A stretch of DNA of 62,174 nucleotides, from NCBI GenBank assembly GCA_035550595.1, contig DASZOV010000042.1, positions 1-62,174 of the forward strand, read 5' to 3'. The DNA is from CALFMR01 sp035550595. GTDB lineage: Bacteria > Acidobacteriota > Vicinamibacteria > Vicinamibacterales > SCN-69-37. Of the stretch, positions 9,507 to 17,813 are shown piece after piece; positions within the stretch are counted from its first letter, which is position 1, and every line of letters begins with the position of its first letter. A program made the translations under genes and the position numbers. The notes under the pieces were generated by a model. The model did not search any database and was not told the origin of the DNA. It was given only the letters and a program-made list of their open reading frames with translations.

Positions 9507-9540
9507 AAGTTAGAAGTTCGAAGACAGAAGCCAGAAGTTC
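9507..9540 (+). repeat. Post-stop TTCGAA-type repeat (family B), copy 2
   Basis: The copy starts four bases after the preceding stop codon and ends at the ATG of the next methyltransferase. It contains AAGTTAGAAGTTCGAAG and then CAGAAGCCAGAAGTTC, almost matching 1944-1972. Confidence 0.7.
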
Positions 9541-10296
9541 ATGACCGAATCCGCTTCGTCCTCGTCGACGTCAGATCTCGCCGCGCAGGTGGCGGCGCTT
9601 CGCTGGTATCACTCGATCGATCTCGGTGACGGCGTCGTGACGCCTGGCGTCGACGAGACGCCGTATCGGCTCGCACGGCTGGATCTGCCGGCCTCGCTCG
9701 CCGGGAAGAGCGTGCTCGACATCGGCGCGTGGGACGGGTTCTTCTCGTTCGAAGCCGAGCGTCGCGGCGCTGCGCGCGTCGTCGCCGCGGATTATTTCTC
9801 GTGGCACGGCGACGGCTGGGGCCGCAAAGCCGGCTTCGAACTGGCGCGACGCACGCTCGGATCGCGCGTCGAGGACGTCGACATCGACGTCATGGACCTT
9901 TCGCCCGAGCGCCTCGGCACGTTCGACGTCGTCTTCTTCCTCGGCGTGCTCTATCACCTGCGGCACCCCCTCCTCGCGCTCGAACGCGTCGCGTCCGTGA
10001 CGCGCGGAACCCTCATCCTCGAGACCGTCGTCGACATGGTCGGCATCAACCGGCCGGCGGCTGCGTTTTATCCTGGCCGCGAGCTCAATGGCGATCCGAC
10101 CAACTGGTGGGGACCGAACGTTCCGGCGATCGAGGGGATGCTGAAGGACGTCGGCTTCGCCGACGTGCGGACGGTCACGCCGCTGCCCTCCTGGCCCCAC
10201 CGCGCCGCCCGTGCCGTGTCACACGCGCTGCGCGGGAAGAATCGGATCGGTCGGGCATTCCGGCAGGATCGGGTTGTGATGCACGCGAGAAGGTAG
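9541..10296 (+). CDS. CmoB-like (DUF1698) methyltransferase
   Basis: A 251-residue SAM-dependent enzyme with the CmoB-like signature LRWYHSIDLGDGVVTPG, motif I VLDIGAWDGFFSFEAE and the FFLGVLYHLRHPLLAL block. True CmoB carboxymethylates uridine 34 of tRNA, but short DUF1698 proteins beside glycosyltransferases are common and usually of unknown substrate, so the general name is used. It follows the previous methyltransferase by 38 bases filled by a family B repeat, and probably belongs to the same glycan-related operon. Confidence 0.8.
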   Translation: MTESASSSSTSDLAAQVAALRWYHSIDLGDGVVTPGVDETPYRLARLDLPASLAGKSVLDIGAWDGFFSFEAERRGAARVVAADYFSWHGDGWGRKAGFELARRTLGSRVEDVDIDVMDLSPERLGTFDVVFFLGVLYHLRHPLLALERVASVTRGTLILETVVDMVGINRPAAAFYPGRELNGDPTNWWGPNVPAIEGMLKDVGFADVRTVTPLPSWPHRAARAVSHALRGKNRIGRAFRQDRVVMHARR

Positions 10297-10371
10297 TCGT
10301 TCGGCGCAAGTGCCGATTGGCGCGGTTGGCTTGAAGGGTCTCCAGAATCGTGTCGTGTGTGGGAGAGTGGC

Positions 10372-12963
10372 ATGTTCGAGTCGCGCGCGAAAAGTCACGA
10401 CATGAGCCGGAGCGGCCGGCTTGCGTCCGTCGTTCAGGACGTCCGTCAGGCGGCGCGAAGCGTATGGGCGTCCCCGCGAATCTCGGCTGCGGCCGTGTTG
10501 ACGCTCGCGATTGGCATCGGCGCGACGACGGCGATTTTCACTCTGGTGCAGCAGGTCGTGCTGCAGTCGCTGCCGGTTCCGCGGCCCGAGCAGCTCTGGC
10601 GTGTCGGTGACACGGTTCGGTGCTGCCATGCGACGGGATACGCGCAGCGCGACTGGAGTCTGTTTTCGTGGGAGGCGTACACACGCTTTCGGGCCGATAC
10701 CCACGACTTCGAGGATCTCGCGGCTTTTCAGATCGGCAACGCGGAGCTGAGCGTCCGCGACCCGGAGGGCCCGATTACCGCGCGCAACGGCGAGTACGTA
10801 TCCGGCAACTTCTTCAGGACCTTCGGTATCTCCGCGTGGCGCGGGCGGCTGTTGACCGACGCGGACGACTCGCAAGGCGCGCCGCTCGTCGCGGTGATGA
10901 GCTTTCACACGTGGCAGCGGCAGTACGCATCCGCTTCGTCGGTCGTCGGCGGCACCTTCGACATCAATGGCCGTCCCTTCACGGTGATCGGCGTCGCTCC
11001 GCCCGACTTCGTCGGCGCCAAGATCGCGGCATCCGCGATGCCGGACTTCTGGCTGCCGTTGACGACGGAGCCGCTGATGAATGGAGCGACCTCGCGTCTG
11101 GAAAACCCCGGCGCGGCGTGGCTCGATCTCATCGGACGCGTCCGTCCCGGCACGAATCCGGACGCGTTGGAGGCGCAGCTTCGAGTCGAGCTGCGCGAGT
11201 GGCTCGCGACACACGTGGCGGACATGACGCCGGATGAACGGGCGGCGCGGGACGACCAGACGCTGTTCGTGACACCGGGCAGCGCTGGCGTGCCGCTCAT
11301 GCGCAAGGACTACGAGGACGCGCTGCGGCTGCTGTTGTTCGCTGCCACGTGCGTCCTGCTCTTGGCCGGCGCGAACTTCGCGAACCTGATGCTCGTGCGC
11401 GGGCTCCGGGATCGGCCGCGGACGGCCCTTCGCGCCGCCCTCGGCGCCGAGCCCTCGAGGCTCATTCGCCAGGCGCTGGTCGAATGCATCATCCTCGGCG
11501 TCGCCGGCGCGATGGCGGGTGTCGTCGTGGCGTATGCGGCGACGAAGCTCACGCTGCACCTGGCGTTCCTTGGACGATCCACGTGGGTGCCGGTGACGGC
11601 CTCGCCGTCGCTTCCCGTCCTTCTCTTCGCGCTGGTCGTTGCGCTCGCCACGGGAATCCTCTTCGGTCTCGTGCCGGCGTGGACGACGTCACGGGCCGAT
11701 CCCATCGAAGTGCGTCGAGGGGCGTCTCGAACGACGGCCGGGCATCGCCAACGATCGCACGATGTGCTGGTGGTTGCGCAGGCCGCGTTGGCGCTGGTTG
11801 TCGTCAGTGCGGCGGCCATGCTGGGCCTGAGCCGCCACCATCTGATGCATCAACGCTTCGGGTTCGATCCGACCGACCGCTATCTGATCTCGATCAACAC
11901 GATGCTGTCGCATTACGAACCGGCGCAGCTCGGCGGCGTCGTGCGCGACCTGGAGAATCGGCTGCGCGCGGTGCCCGGTGTGCGCATGGCGAGTGCCGCC
12001 CTCTACGCGCCGATGAACGGCCTCGATTGGAGCCACGACGTCACCATCGACCGCGCCTCATCGGCCACGCTCGGGACCGATGTTCGCTCGCACTGGACCC
12101 GTGTGACGCCGGGATTCTTCGCCACGTTGGGCGATCCGATCGTCAGAGGCCGGTCGATCACGGACGCCGACAACGCGAACGGCCGTCGCGTCGCGGTGGT
12201 CAACGAAACGTTCGCCAAGAGGTTCTTCGCGGGCGAGAATCCCATCGGCCGGCGTTTCGGCCCTGCGCCTGGGGCCAATGCCAACACCTACGAGATCGTC
12301 GGTGTGGCCGCGGACATGCGCTACTTCCCGAGCGACGTGGATGCCGTCAGCCCGATGTATTTCGTTCCGGAAGCACAGGGCGCGCGATTCGATGACGCCA
12401 CGCTCGAGAGCCGCGAGGTCTGGTCACACTATCCGTACGCGATCGTCATCTGGGCGCCGGGTCATCCGCCTGATGTGGCCGCGCGCGTCACCGGCGTGCT
12501 CGCTGACTTCGACGTGCCGATGTACAGCATTCGATCGTACGCCGACGTCATTTCCGCCAGCTTCGGCCGTGAGCGGTTCGTCGCCGGTGTGACGGGCCTG
12601 TTCGCCGCCGTGGGACTCGTGCTCGCCGGGCTCGGCCTGTACGGCGTGACGGCTTACCGCGTCGGACAACGGACGGGCGAGATCGGCGTGCGGATGGCGC
12701 TCGGTGCCAGCCGAATCTCGGTCGTACGACTCGTGCTTGGAGGCGCGTCTCGACAGGTCGGGATTGGTCTGGGACTGGGTATTCCGGCGGCGATTGCCGT
12801 TGGCCATGTGATCAGCAGCCAACTCGTCGGCGTTCGGCCGTGGGATGCCGCCGTGTTGACTGCAGCGACGCTGGTGCTTCTCCTGGCGGCGGTGACAGCG
12901 GCGGCCGTTCCCGCGTATCGGGCTTCCCGCGTTGATCCGCTGCAGGCGCTCAAGACGGAATGA
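10372..12963 (+). CDS. ADOP-type ABC transporter permease (MacB/FtsX family), no PadR partner
   Basis: An 863-residue permease with two MacB-periplasmic-core plus FtsX halves. Segments in order are a first helix (ISAAAVLTLAIGIGATTAIF), a periplasmic core, three helices near residues 325-450 (including LLLFAATCVLLLAGANFANL), a second core, and three C-terminal helices ending PAYRASRVDPLQALKTE. This matches the duplicated orphan permeases abundant in Acidobacteria. No ATPase gene is adjacent. A GTG at 10357 is in frame, but the ATG at 10372 has GGGAG seven bases ahead and is preferred. It lacks the charged N-terminal domain seen in the second ADOP at 14057. The exported or sensed substrate is unknown. 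Confidence 0.85.
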   Translation: MFESRAKSHDMSRSGRLASVVQDVRQAARSVWASPRISAAAVLTLAIGIGATTAIFTLVQQVVLQSLPVPRPEQLWRVGDTVRCCHATGYAQRDWSLFSWEAYTRFRADTHDFEDLAAFQIGNAELSVRDPEGPITARNGEYVSGNFFRTFGISAWRGRLLTDADDSQGAPLVAVMSFHTWQRQYASASSVVGGTFDINGRPFTVIGVAPPDFVGAKIAASAMPDFWLPLTTEPLMNGATSRLENPGAAWLDLIGRVRPGTNPDALEAQLRVELREWLATHVADMTPDERAARDDQTLFVTPGSAGVPLMRKDYEDALRLLLFAATCVLLLAGANFANLMLVRGLRDRPRTALRAALGAEPSRLIRQALVECIILGVAGAMAGVVVAYAATKLTLHLAFLGRSTWVPVTASPSLPVLLFALVVALATGILFGLVPAWTTSRADPIEVRRGASRTTAGHRQRSHDVLVVAQAALALVVVSAAAMLGLSRHHLMHQRFGFDPTDRYLISINTMLSHYEPAQLGGVVRDLENRLRAVPGVRMASAALYAPMNGLDWSHDVTIDRASSATLGTDVRSHWTRVTPGFFATLGDPIVRGRSITDADNANGRRVAVVNETFAKRFFAGENPIGRRFGPAPGANANTYEIVGVAADMRYFPSDVDAVSPMYFVPEAQGARFDDATLESREVWSHYPYAIVIWAPGHPPDVAARVTGVLADFDVPMYSIRSYADVISASFGRERFVAGVTGLFAAVGLVLAGLGLYGVTAYRVGQRTGEIGVRMALGASRISVVRLVLGGASRQVGIGLGLGIPAAIAVGHVISSQLVGVRPWDAAVLTAATLVLLLAAVTAAAVPAYRASRVDPLQALKTE

Positions 12964-13017
12964 CGAGCAGGCACGACATACCGTCCGGTGCGATGTGTTC
13001 GGCCGCCGGCCATCGTC

Positions 13018-13046
13018 TTGACCACGTGTGACGTCATCTCTACAGT
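13018..13046 (+). promoter_or_regulatory. Candidate promoter of the triple-repeat secreted protein
   Basis: TTGACC (13018-13023) and TACAGT (13041-13046) are 17 bases apart, followed by Shine-Dalgarno AAGGAGG at 13059-13065 and the TTG start at 13072. Confidence 0.55.
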
Positions 13047-13071
13047 AGGGCTCTTTTCAAGGAGGCAGTGA

Positions 13072-13644
13072 TTGCGCCTGGCCATTTCGGCTCTCGCTCT
13101 GGTGCTCGGTGTGTGTGTGACCTCGGCATCGGCTCAGGATCGGACGGACTATCGGGTCCTCGCCACGAACAAGACGTCGACCATGCAGAAGGAGATGAAC
13201 GAGGCGGCCGACGCGGGGTTCCGGTTCGCTGCCGTCATGGGCGGCGACACGAGTTTCGGCGGCTCGGAAGTCGTCGCCATCATGTCGCGGACGGCTGACG
13301 CCCGCGCGCGCTACGACTATCGACTCCTCGCGACCAATAAGACCTCCACCATGCAGAAGGAAATGCAGGAGGCCGGAAACGCGGGCTACGAGTACAAGGG
13401 TCAGACCGTCTTCAAGAGCGCGTTCGGCGGCAAGGAAGTGGTCGTCATCCTCGAGCGCGACAAGAAGGCCGTCGCGCATGGCAGGTTCGAATATCGTCTG
13501 CTCGCGACGAAGAAGACGAGCACGCTCCAAAAGGAGTTGTCGGAAGCCGGAGCCGCAGGCTATCAGTTCGTCGGTATGACGGTCGCGGACACGCTGGTCG
13601 GCGGCGACGAAGTCGTCGCGATTCTGCGGCGGACGCTGCCGTGA
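13072..13644 (+). CDS. Secreted protein of three tandem DUF4177-like repeats
   Basis: A 190-residue protein that I do not recognise as a named family. It has a signal peptide (residues 1-22, ending SASAQ) and then three copies of a unit of about 56 residues, at roughly 27-73, 83-129 and 139-186. Each runs YRLLATNKTSTMQKEM, then EAGNAGY, and ends FGGKEVVVI-x-x-R. The pattern of a beta strand, an amphipathic helix, A-G-Y/F and a final hydrophobic strand ending in Arg resembles DUF4177, here triplicated in one secreted chain. The start is TTG, supported by a perfect AAGGAGG six bases ahead; no ATG or GTG in this frame fits. It lies between two ADOP permeases and may be exported with them; that link is inference. 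Confidence 0.8.
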   Translation: MRLAISALALVLGVCVTSASAQDRTDYRVLATNKTSTMQKEMNEAADAGFRFAAVMGGDTSFGGSEVVAIMSRTADARARYDYRLLATNKTSTMQKEMQEAGNAGYEYKGQTVFKSAFGGKEVVVILERDKKAVAHGRFEYRLLATKKTSTLQKELSEAGAAGYQFVGMTVADTLVGGDEVVAILRRTLP

Positions 13645-13656
13645 CCGACGATCCAT

Positions 13657-13707
13657 TTGACGGGCTGTCAATTGGGTCATAGACTGATGCCTCATAAAAT
13701 GAGGCAT
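13657..13707 (+). promoter_or_regulatory. Promoter and probable PadR operator
   Basis: A perfect inverted repeat ATGCCTCAT, spacer AAA, ATGAGGCAT occupies 13687-13707, seven bases before the PadR start. Two promoter readings are possible: TTGACG (13657) with TAGACT (13680), spacer 17, or TTGGGT (13672) with TAAAAT (13695), spacer 17. The first fits better because the Shine-Dalgarno GAGG (13701-13704) must be transcribed. PadR proteins commonly bind such palindromes at their own promoters. Confidence 0.6.
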
Positions 13708-13713
13708 TAGCCG

Positions 13714-14055
13714 ATGCGCAACCGGACGTCGCTCAGCTCCGAAATCCTCCCCGGCACGCTCGACGTGCTCGTCCTCAAGGTCATCGCGCGCGAGCCGGCG
13801 CACGGCTACGCCATTGCGCGGCACCTCGAACGCGTGTCGGGTGACGCGCTGCGCGTGGGCGAAAGCGCCTTGTATCCGGCGCTGCAGCGGCTGCTCGTCA
13901 ATGGCTGGGTCACGGCCGAGTGGGGCGAGTCGGACCTCGGCCGGCGCGCGCGCATTTATCGCATCACGCGGTCCGGCCGGAAGCGGCTCGCGCAGGAGGC
14001 AGCGGAGTTCGAGCGGCTGTCCGGCGTCATCAACGCGATCCTGAGGGAGGCGTGA
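13714..14055 (+). CDS. PadR family transcriptional regulator
   Basis: A 113-residue winged-helix repressor of the short PadR type. It opens with LPGTLDVLVLKVIAREPAHGYAIA and contains the wing-region segment ESALYPALQRL and the RARIYRITRSGRKRL strand. It lies one base ahead of an ADOP permease, the standard acidobacterial pairing, and probably represses that transporter and itself through the palindrome at 13687-13707. The effector is unknown. Confidence 0.92.
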   Translation: MRNRTSLSSEILPGTLDVLVLKVIAREPAHGYAIARHLERVSGDALRVGESALYPALQRLLVNGWVTAEWGESDLGRRARIYRITRSGRKRLAQEAAEFERLSGVINAILREA

Positions 14056-14056
14056 G

Positions 14057-16723
14057 ATGTGGACACGCCTCTGGAACAAACTGCGCGCGTTCGGCGCCGG
14101 AGGGAAGCGCGACCGCGAATTGGCCGACGAGCTCGACTTCCACCGCGCGATGCTCGAGCGCGACCGCACGCGCGCAGGCCTCGCGCCCGATGCCGCGTCA
14201 CGCGACGCACGACGACGCATCGGCAACGTCGCTATGGCGCACGAGGACGCCCGCCGCGCGTGGACGTTCACGTGGCTCGAGACCTGGGCGCGTGACGTCC
14301 GCGTCGCGCTACGTGGCTATCGACGCGCGCCGGGCTTCACGCTCGCGGCCGTCGTCACCCTCGCGCTCGGCCTCGGCGCGAGCACGGCCATCTTCAGCGT
14401 CGTCCGCCACGTGCTGCTGGCGCCGCTGCCGTATCGGGATCCGGCCCGACTCGCACTCGTCTGGAACAAGTGGGTCGGGTTCGACAAGACGTGGCTGTCG
14501 GACGCCGAAGTCATCGACTATCAGACCCGCATCGCCGCGTTCCAAAGCGTCGCCGCGTGGAACACGCTGACCGCCAATGTGACGGGTGACGGCGATCCCG
14601 TTCGTGTCGGCGCGGCTCTGGTGACGGCCAACATCTTCGACGTACTTGGCGCGGCGCCGCTCATGGGCCGCGGGTTCACCGAGGCCGAGGCCGCCGCTGA
14701 CGTGCCGGTCGTCGTCGTGATCAGCTACGGCCTCTGGCAGCAGCGATACGGTAGCGCGCCGGACATCATCGGCCGGGTCATCCCGATCGACGGCGTCGGC
14801 CGGACGATCGTCGGCGTGATGCCGCCCGGCTTCCAATTGCCGACCGACTACGTCATCAGCGCCGAAGAGCCGACGATGGTGTGGGCGCCGTTCAAGCTCA
14901 ACAGCCGCAACCGCGGGAGTCACTCGCTCTACGCCGTGGCGCGCTTCGCTCCGAGCGCGACGTTGGCCGAAGCCAGCGCGCAGGTGACGTCGCTCGCCGC
15001 CGTCCACACGCGCGAGGGCCTCTACGACGCGCGCATGCGGTTCAGCCCGTTCGTGGTGCGCGTCTCCGACGAGATCTTCGCGACGATTGAGCCGGCGCTC
15101 TGGCTGGTGTTCGGCGCGGTCGGATGTCTGCTGCTGATCGCGTGCGCCAACGTCGCCAACCTTCAGCTCGTCCGTGCCGACGCGCGCGCACGGGAGATCA
15201 GCGTCCGCAGCGCGCTCGGTGCCGGCGGCGGCCGTCTCGTCCGGCAGCTCATCACCGAGGGCGTCGTCCTCGTGGTTGCGGCGCTCGCGCTCGGGCTGGG
15301 CGTGGCCGCGGTGATGATTCGCGCGTTCGCGTCGATGTCGCAAGCCATGCTGCCGCGCGCCGGCGCCATCTCGCTCGACGCCGGCGTCTTCGCGTTTTCC
15401 TGCGGCCTGGGTGTCGTGGCCGTGCTGTGCTTCGGTCTCGTGCCCGCCCGCCGTGCCGCGCGCGCCAACGTCGTCGACGCCTTGAAGGACGGCGCAGGTA
15501 CCGTGTCCGCAGGGGTGTCCCGGCGCCGCCTGCGCGGCGCGCTGGTCGTGGCCGAGATGGCACTCGCTGTCGTGTTGTTGACTGGTGCCGGCCTCATGGC
15601 GCGCACGCTCTGGTCGCTCTACGCCATCCACCTCGGCATTCAGCCGAGCCACGTGCTGACGATGAGGCTCGCGTTGCCGGAGACGAAGTACGACACACCG
15701 GAGCGAACGCAGGTGTTCTGGGACGAGTTGGCCGCGCGCGTGCGCGCGCTGCCAGGCGTCGCGCACGCCGGCTATCTGCGGCTCGTGCCGCTCGCGTCGT
15801 CGATCGGCGACTGGGGCGTGCAGATCGAAGGCGTCACGCCGGAGGCCGGCTCGTATGCGAGTGCCGATTGGCAATACGCCAACGCGGGCGGTCCTGAAGC
15901 GCTGGGCGAACGGCTCGTGCGTGGCCGCTGGCTGAGCGATCAGGACACAATCCACGCGCCGGACGTGGCGCTCATCAATGACGCCATGGCACGCGCATAC
16001 TGGCCCGCCACCGATCCGATCGGCCGGCGATTCCGCATGATCAGCGACGGGGCCGACCGCCCATGGATCACCGTCGTCGGCGTTGTCGGGGACGTGCGCC
16101 ACAACGGGATCACGGGACCGATCAAGCCGAAGTTCTATCGGGCAATGGCGCAGTGGTCACGATCGGCCGGTGGTCCAGCGCGCGACGCGGCCCTCATCAT
16201 CAAGACCACGACCGCGAATCCCTATGCCCTCATCGATCCCGTGCGGCGTGTGGTTCGACAACTCGATCCGAATCTGCCGATTGCGGCGATTCAATCGGGT
16301 GACGACATCGTTGCCCGGGCCGTGGCGACGCCGAGACTGACGGGCAGTCTGCTCGGCGTTTTCGCGGTGCTGGCGCTGCTGCTCGCCGCGGTCGGGATCT
16401 ATGGCGTGCTGTCGTACGTCGTCAGTCAGCGCCGCCGCGAGATCGGCATCCGCATGGCAATCGGCGCTGGACGCGGCGAGGTGATTCGCCTCGTGCTGTC
16501 AGGTGGCCTCGCGTGGTCGGCGGCCGGTCTGGCGATCGGTCTCGCGGTCGCGCTCGCCGCGACGCGTGCCATGAGGACACTGCTGTATGGTGTGGCGCCG
16601 TTCGACGCGATGACGTTCGCGAGTGCCGGAGCGCTGTTGCTGTTCGTCGCCGCAGTCGCGTGTTTGCTACCCGCGATCCGCGCCACGCGCATCAATCCTG
16701 TTCGCGCGTTGCGCGCGGAGTAG
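14057..16723 (+). CDS. ADOP-type ABC transporter permease linked to PadR
   Basis: An 888-residue permease. Residues 1-75 form the charged ADOP N-terminal region (RELADELDFHRAMLERD, then DARRRIGN), absent from the ADOP at 10372. Two MacB-core/FtsX halves follow, with helices starting at PGFTLAAVVTLALGLGASTA, then LVFGAVGCLLLIACANVANL, and a C-terminal FtsX set ending PAIRATRINPVRALRAE. It begins one base after the PadR stop, so the two form an operon. No ATPase is encoded nearby, as is usual for this family. Function is inferred as export or mechanotransmission in multidrug or envelope stress; the substrate is unknown. Confidence 0.9.
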   Translation: MWTRLWNKLRAFGAGGKRDRELADELDFHRAMLERDRTRAGLAPDAASRDARRRIGNVAMAHEDARRAWTFTWLETWARDVRVALRGYRRAPGFTLAAVVTLALGLGASTAIFSVVRHVLLAPLPYRDPARLALVWNKWVGFDKTWLSDAEVIDYQTRIAAFQSVAAWNTLTANVTGDGDPVRVGAALVTANIFDVLGAAPLMGRGFTEAEAAADVPVVVVISYGLWQQRYGSAPDIIGRVIPIDGVGRTIVGVMPPGFQLPTDYVISAEEPTMVWAPFKLNSRNRGSHSLYAVARFAPSATLAEASAQVTSLAAVHTREGLYDARMRFSPFVVRVSDEIFATIEPALWLVFGAVGCLLLIACANVANLQLVRADARAREISVRSALGAGGGRLVRQLITEGVVLVVAALALGLGVAAVMIRAFASMSQAMLPRAGAISLDAGVFAFSCGLGVVAVLCFGLVPARRAARANVVDALKDGAGTVSAGVSRRRLRGALVVAEMALAVVLLTGAGLMARTLWSLYAIHLGIQPSHVLTMRLALPETKYDTPERTQVFWDELAARVRALPGVAHAGYLRLVPLASSIGDWGVQIEGVTPEAGSYASADWQYANAGGPEALGERLVRGRWLSDQDTIHAPDVALINDAMARAYWPATDPIGRRFRMISDGADRPWITVVGVVGDVRHNGITGPIKPKFYRAMAQWSRSAGGPARDAALIIKTTTANPYALIDPVRRVVRQLDPNLPIAAIQSGDDIVARAVATPRLTGSLLGVFAVLALLLAAVGIYGVLSYVVSQRRREIGIRMAIGAGRGEVIRLVLSGGLAWSAAGLAIGLAVALAATRAMRTLLYGVAPFDAMTFASAGALLLFVAAVACLLPAIRATRINPVRALRAE

Positions 16724-16829
16724 GTCGCGACGCAGCCAGTCTGTCCGATTTCGGCGCCAGCGGCGTCCCGCCACGGCTATGGGGCAACCGGGGCGGGCGT
16801 GTGGCGACCGCAAGGAGCTCGGTCGTGCA

Positions 16830-16875
16830 TGTCTCGGGCGGCCACGGGGGGCCGCCCCTACAGCGGGGGATTGAC
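16830..16875 (-). repeat. REP-like repeat, family A', left flank of REP transposase
   Basis: A 46-base stretch identical to 17552-17597, so the pair brackets the transposase as direct repeats. The core is the palindromic unit CGGGCGGCCACG then GGGGGCCGCCCCTAC (reverse of GTAGGGGCGGCC-type), followed by AGCGGGGGATTGAC. Confidence 0.8.
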
Positions 16876-16974
16876 ACGAGGATGCCAGAAATTAGCGAAT
16901 GGAAACGATGTGCGGCGGCGGCCACCCCTACCAAGGGGGCCGAAGTGCCATTGTGATGACGATGGGCGCGGGCT

Positions 16975-17496
16975 TCAGAATCCTGTAGGGGCCGGCCCCC
17001 GTGCCGGCCCGGATCGTTCCCACCAGCGCCGCGGGTTCCCAGCGATGTAGCTGCGGATATGTTCGAAGGCGCGTTCGCTGCGAATCACGTGCTCGTAGTA
17101 ACTCCGTTTCCACAGATGCGCCGGGAAGCGGGGCCAACCGCTCGTCTTCACACCGTCGATGTAGCGGGTTGTCGTCATCGTCTTGAATCGATGGACGACG
17201 TCCGTCAGCGACAGCGTTCGTTCACGAGAAGAATCCAGCGTGATGATGCCGTGCACGTGGTCAGGCATGAGAACGAAGGTATCGAGACCCACGCCGACGT
17301 AGTGGGACGGCATTGCACTCCACACGTCCGTGACCATCCGTCCCGCATCGTTCGGCTGCAGCTCGGCGTCAACGATCTCGCCGAACACGTTACCGCGGTC
17401 CCGAGTGATGATGGTCACGAAATAGAAGCCGGCACGTGAGTAGTCGTAGCTTTGCAGGCGGATCGATCGACGCGTGGGAAAAGGACGGGTGGACAC
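16975..17496 (-). CDS. REP-associated tyrosine transposase (RAYT, Y1/IS200-like)
   Basis: A 173-residue single-strand HUH transposase of the TnpA-REP type. It shows IRLQSYDYSRAGFYFVTII near the N-terminus, the HUH motif in FVLMPDHVHGIITL, and the catalytic tyrosine region LWKRSYYEHVIR. Members of this family mobilise or maintain REP palindromes rather than themselves. The start is taken as GTG 17496 (STRPFPTRRSIRL); the frame upstream of it is repeat sequence (family A'). The last dozen residues (SGPARGPAPTGF) and the stop fall in the family A repeat at 16985-17011, so the 3' end of the gene is built from the element it probably acts on. It appears intact. Confidence 0.88.
   Translation of the reverse strand: MSTRPFPTRRSIRLQSYDYSRAGFYFVTIITRDRGNVFGEIVDAELQPNDAGRMVTDVWSAMPSHYVGVGLDTFVLMPDHVHGIITLDSSRERTLSLTDVVHRFKTMTTTRYIDGVKTSGWPRFPAHLWKRSYYEHVIRSERAFEHIRSYIAGNPRRWWERSGPARGPAPTGF
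16985..17011 (+). repeat. Family A repeat overlapping the transposase 3' end
   Basis: The unit GTAGGGGCCGGCCCCC then GTGCCGGCCCGG. On the minus strand it encodes the C-terminal SGPARGPAPTG of the transposase. Confidence 0.8.
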
Positions 17497-17551
17497 GTTC
17501 CGCGGCGTTGCAAGCGATGTGCCCAAGGCGCTTCGGGTGAGTCCGTGCGCG

Positions 17552-17597
17552 TGTCTCGGGCGGCCACGGGGGGCCGCCCCTACAGCGGGGGATTGAC
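17552..17597 (-). repeat. REP-like repeat, family A', right flank of REP transposase
   Basis: Identical over 46 bases to 16830-16875. It lies 56 bases upstream of the transposase start. Confidence 0.8.
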
Positions 17598-17777
17598 GCG
17601 GGCCCCCGCCTCTACACGGGAAATGGAAATGATGTACGCGGGCCATCTGGAGGCCGCGACGGACACGTCAACTGCTGCCGCGGTTGTCAGGGCGACGTAT
17701 TATTCGCCTGCTCTTGTCGACACGCGCACGCTGTAGCCGACCAAATGCCGGCGTACGTGTCCGTCCGCACTACCCGT

Positions 17778-17803
17778 GTAGGGGCCGGCCCCTGTGCCGG
17801 CCC
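17778..17803 (+). repeat. Family A REP-like repeat
   Basis: GTAGGGGCCGGCCCC then TGTGCCGGCCC. It lies ten bases past the grpE stop codon on the opposite side and matches 1993-2019. Confidence 0.78.
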
Positions 17804-17813
17804 AGTGCGGCGC

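Larger units (their letters stand above)
17497..17813. other. Non-coding repeat region between transposase and grpE
   Basis: This stretch holds only the family A' copy (17552-17597), a family A copy (17778-17803) and unremarkable sequence. I see no credible gene, tRNA or terminator in it. Confidence 0.6.
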
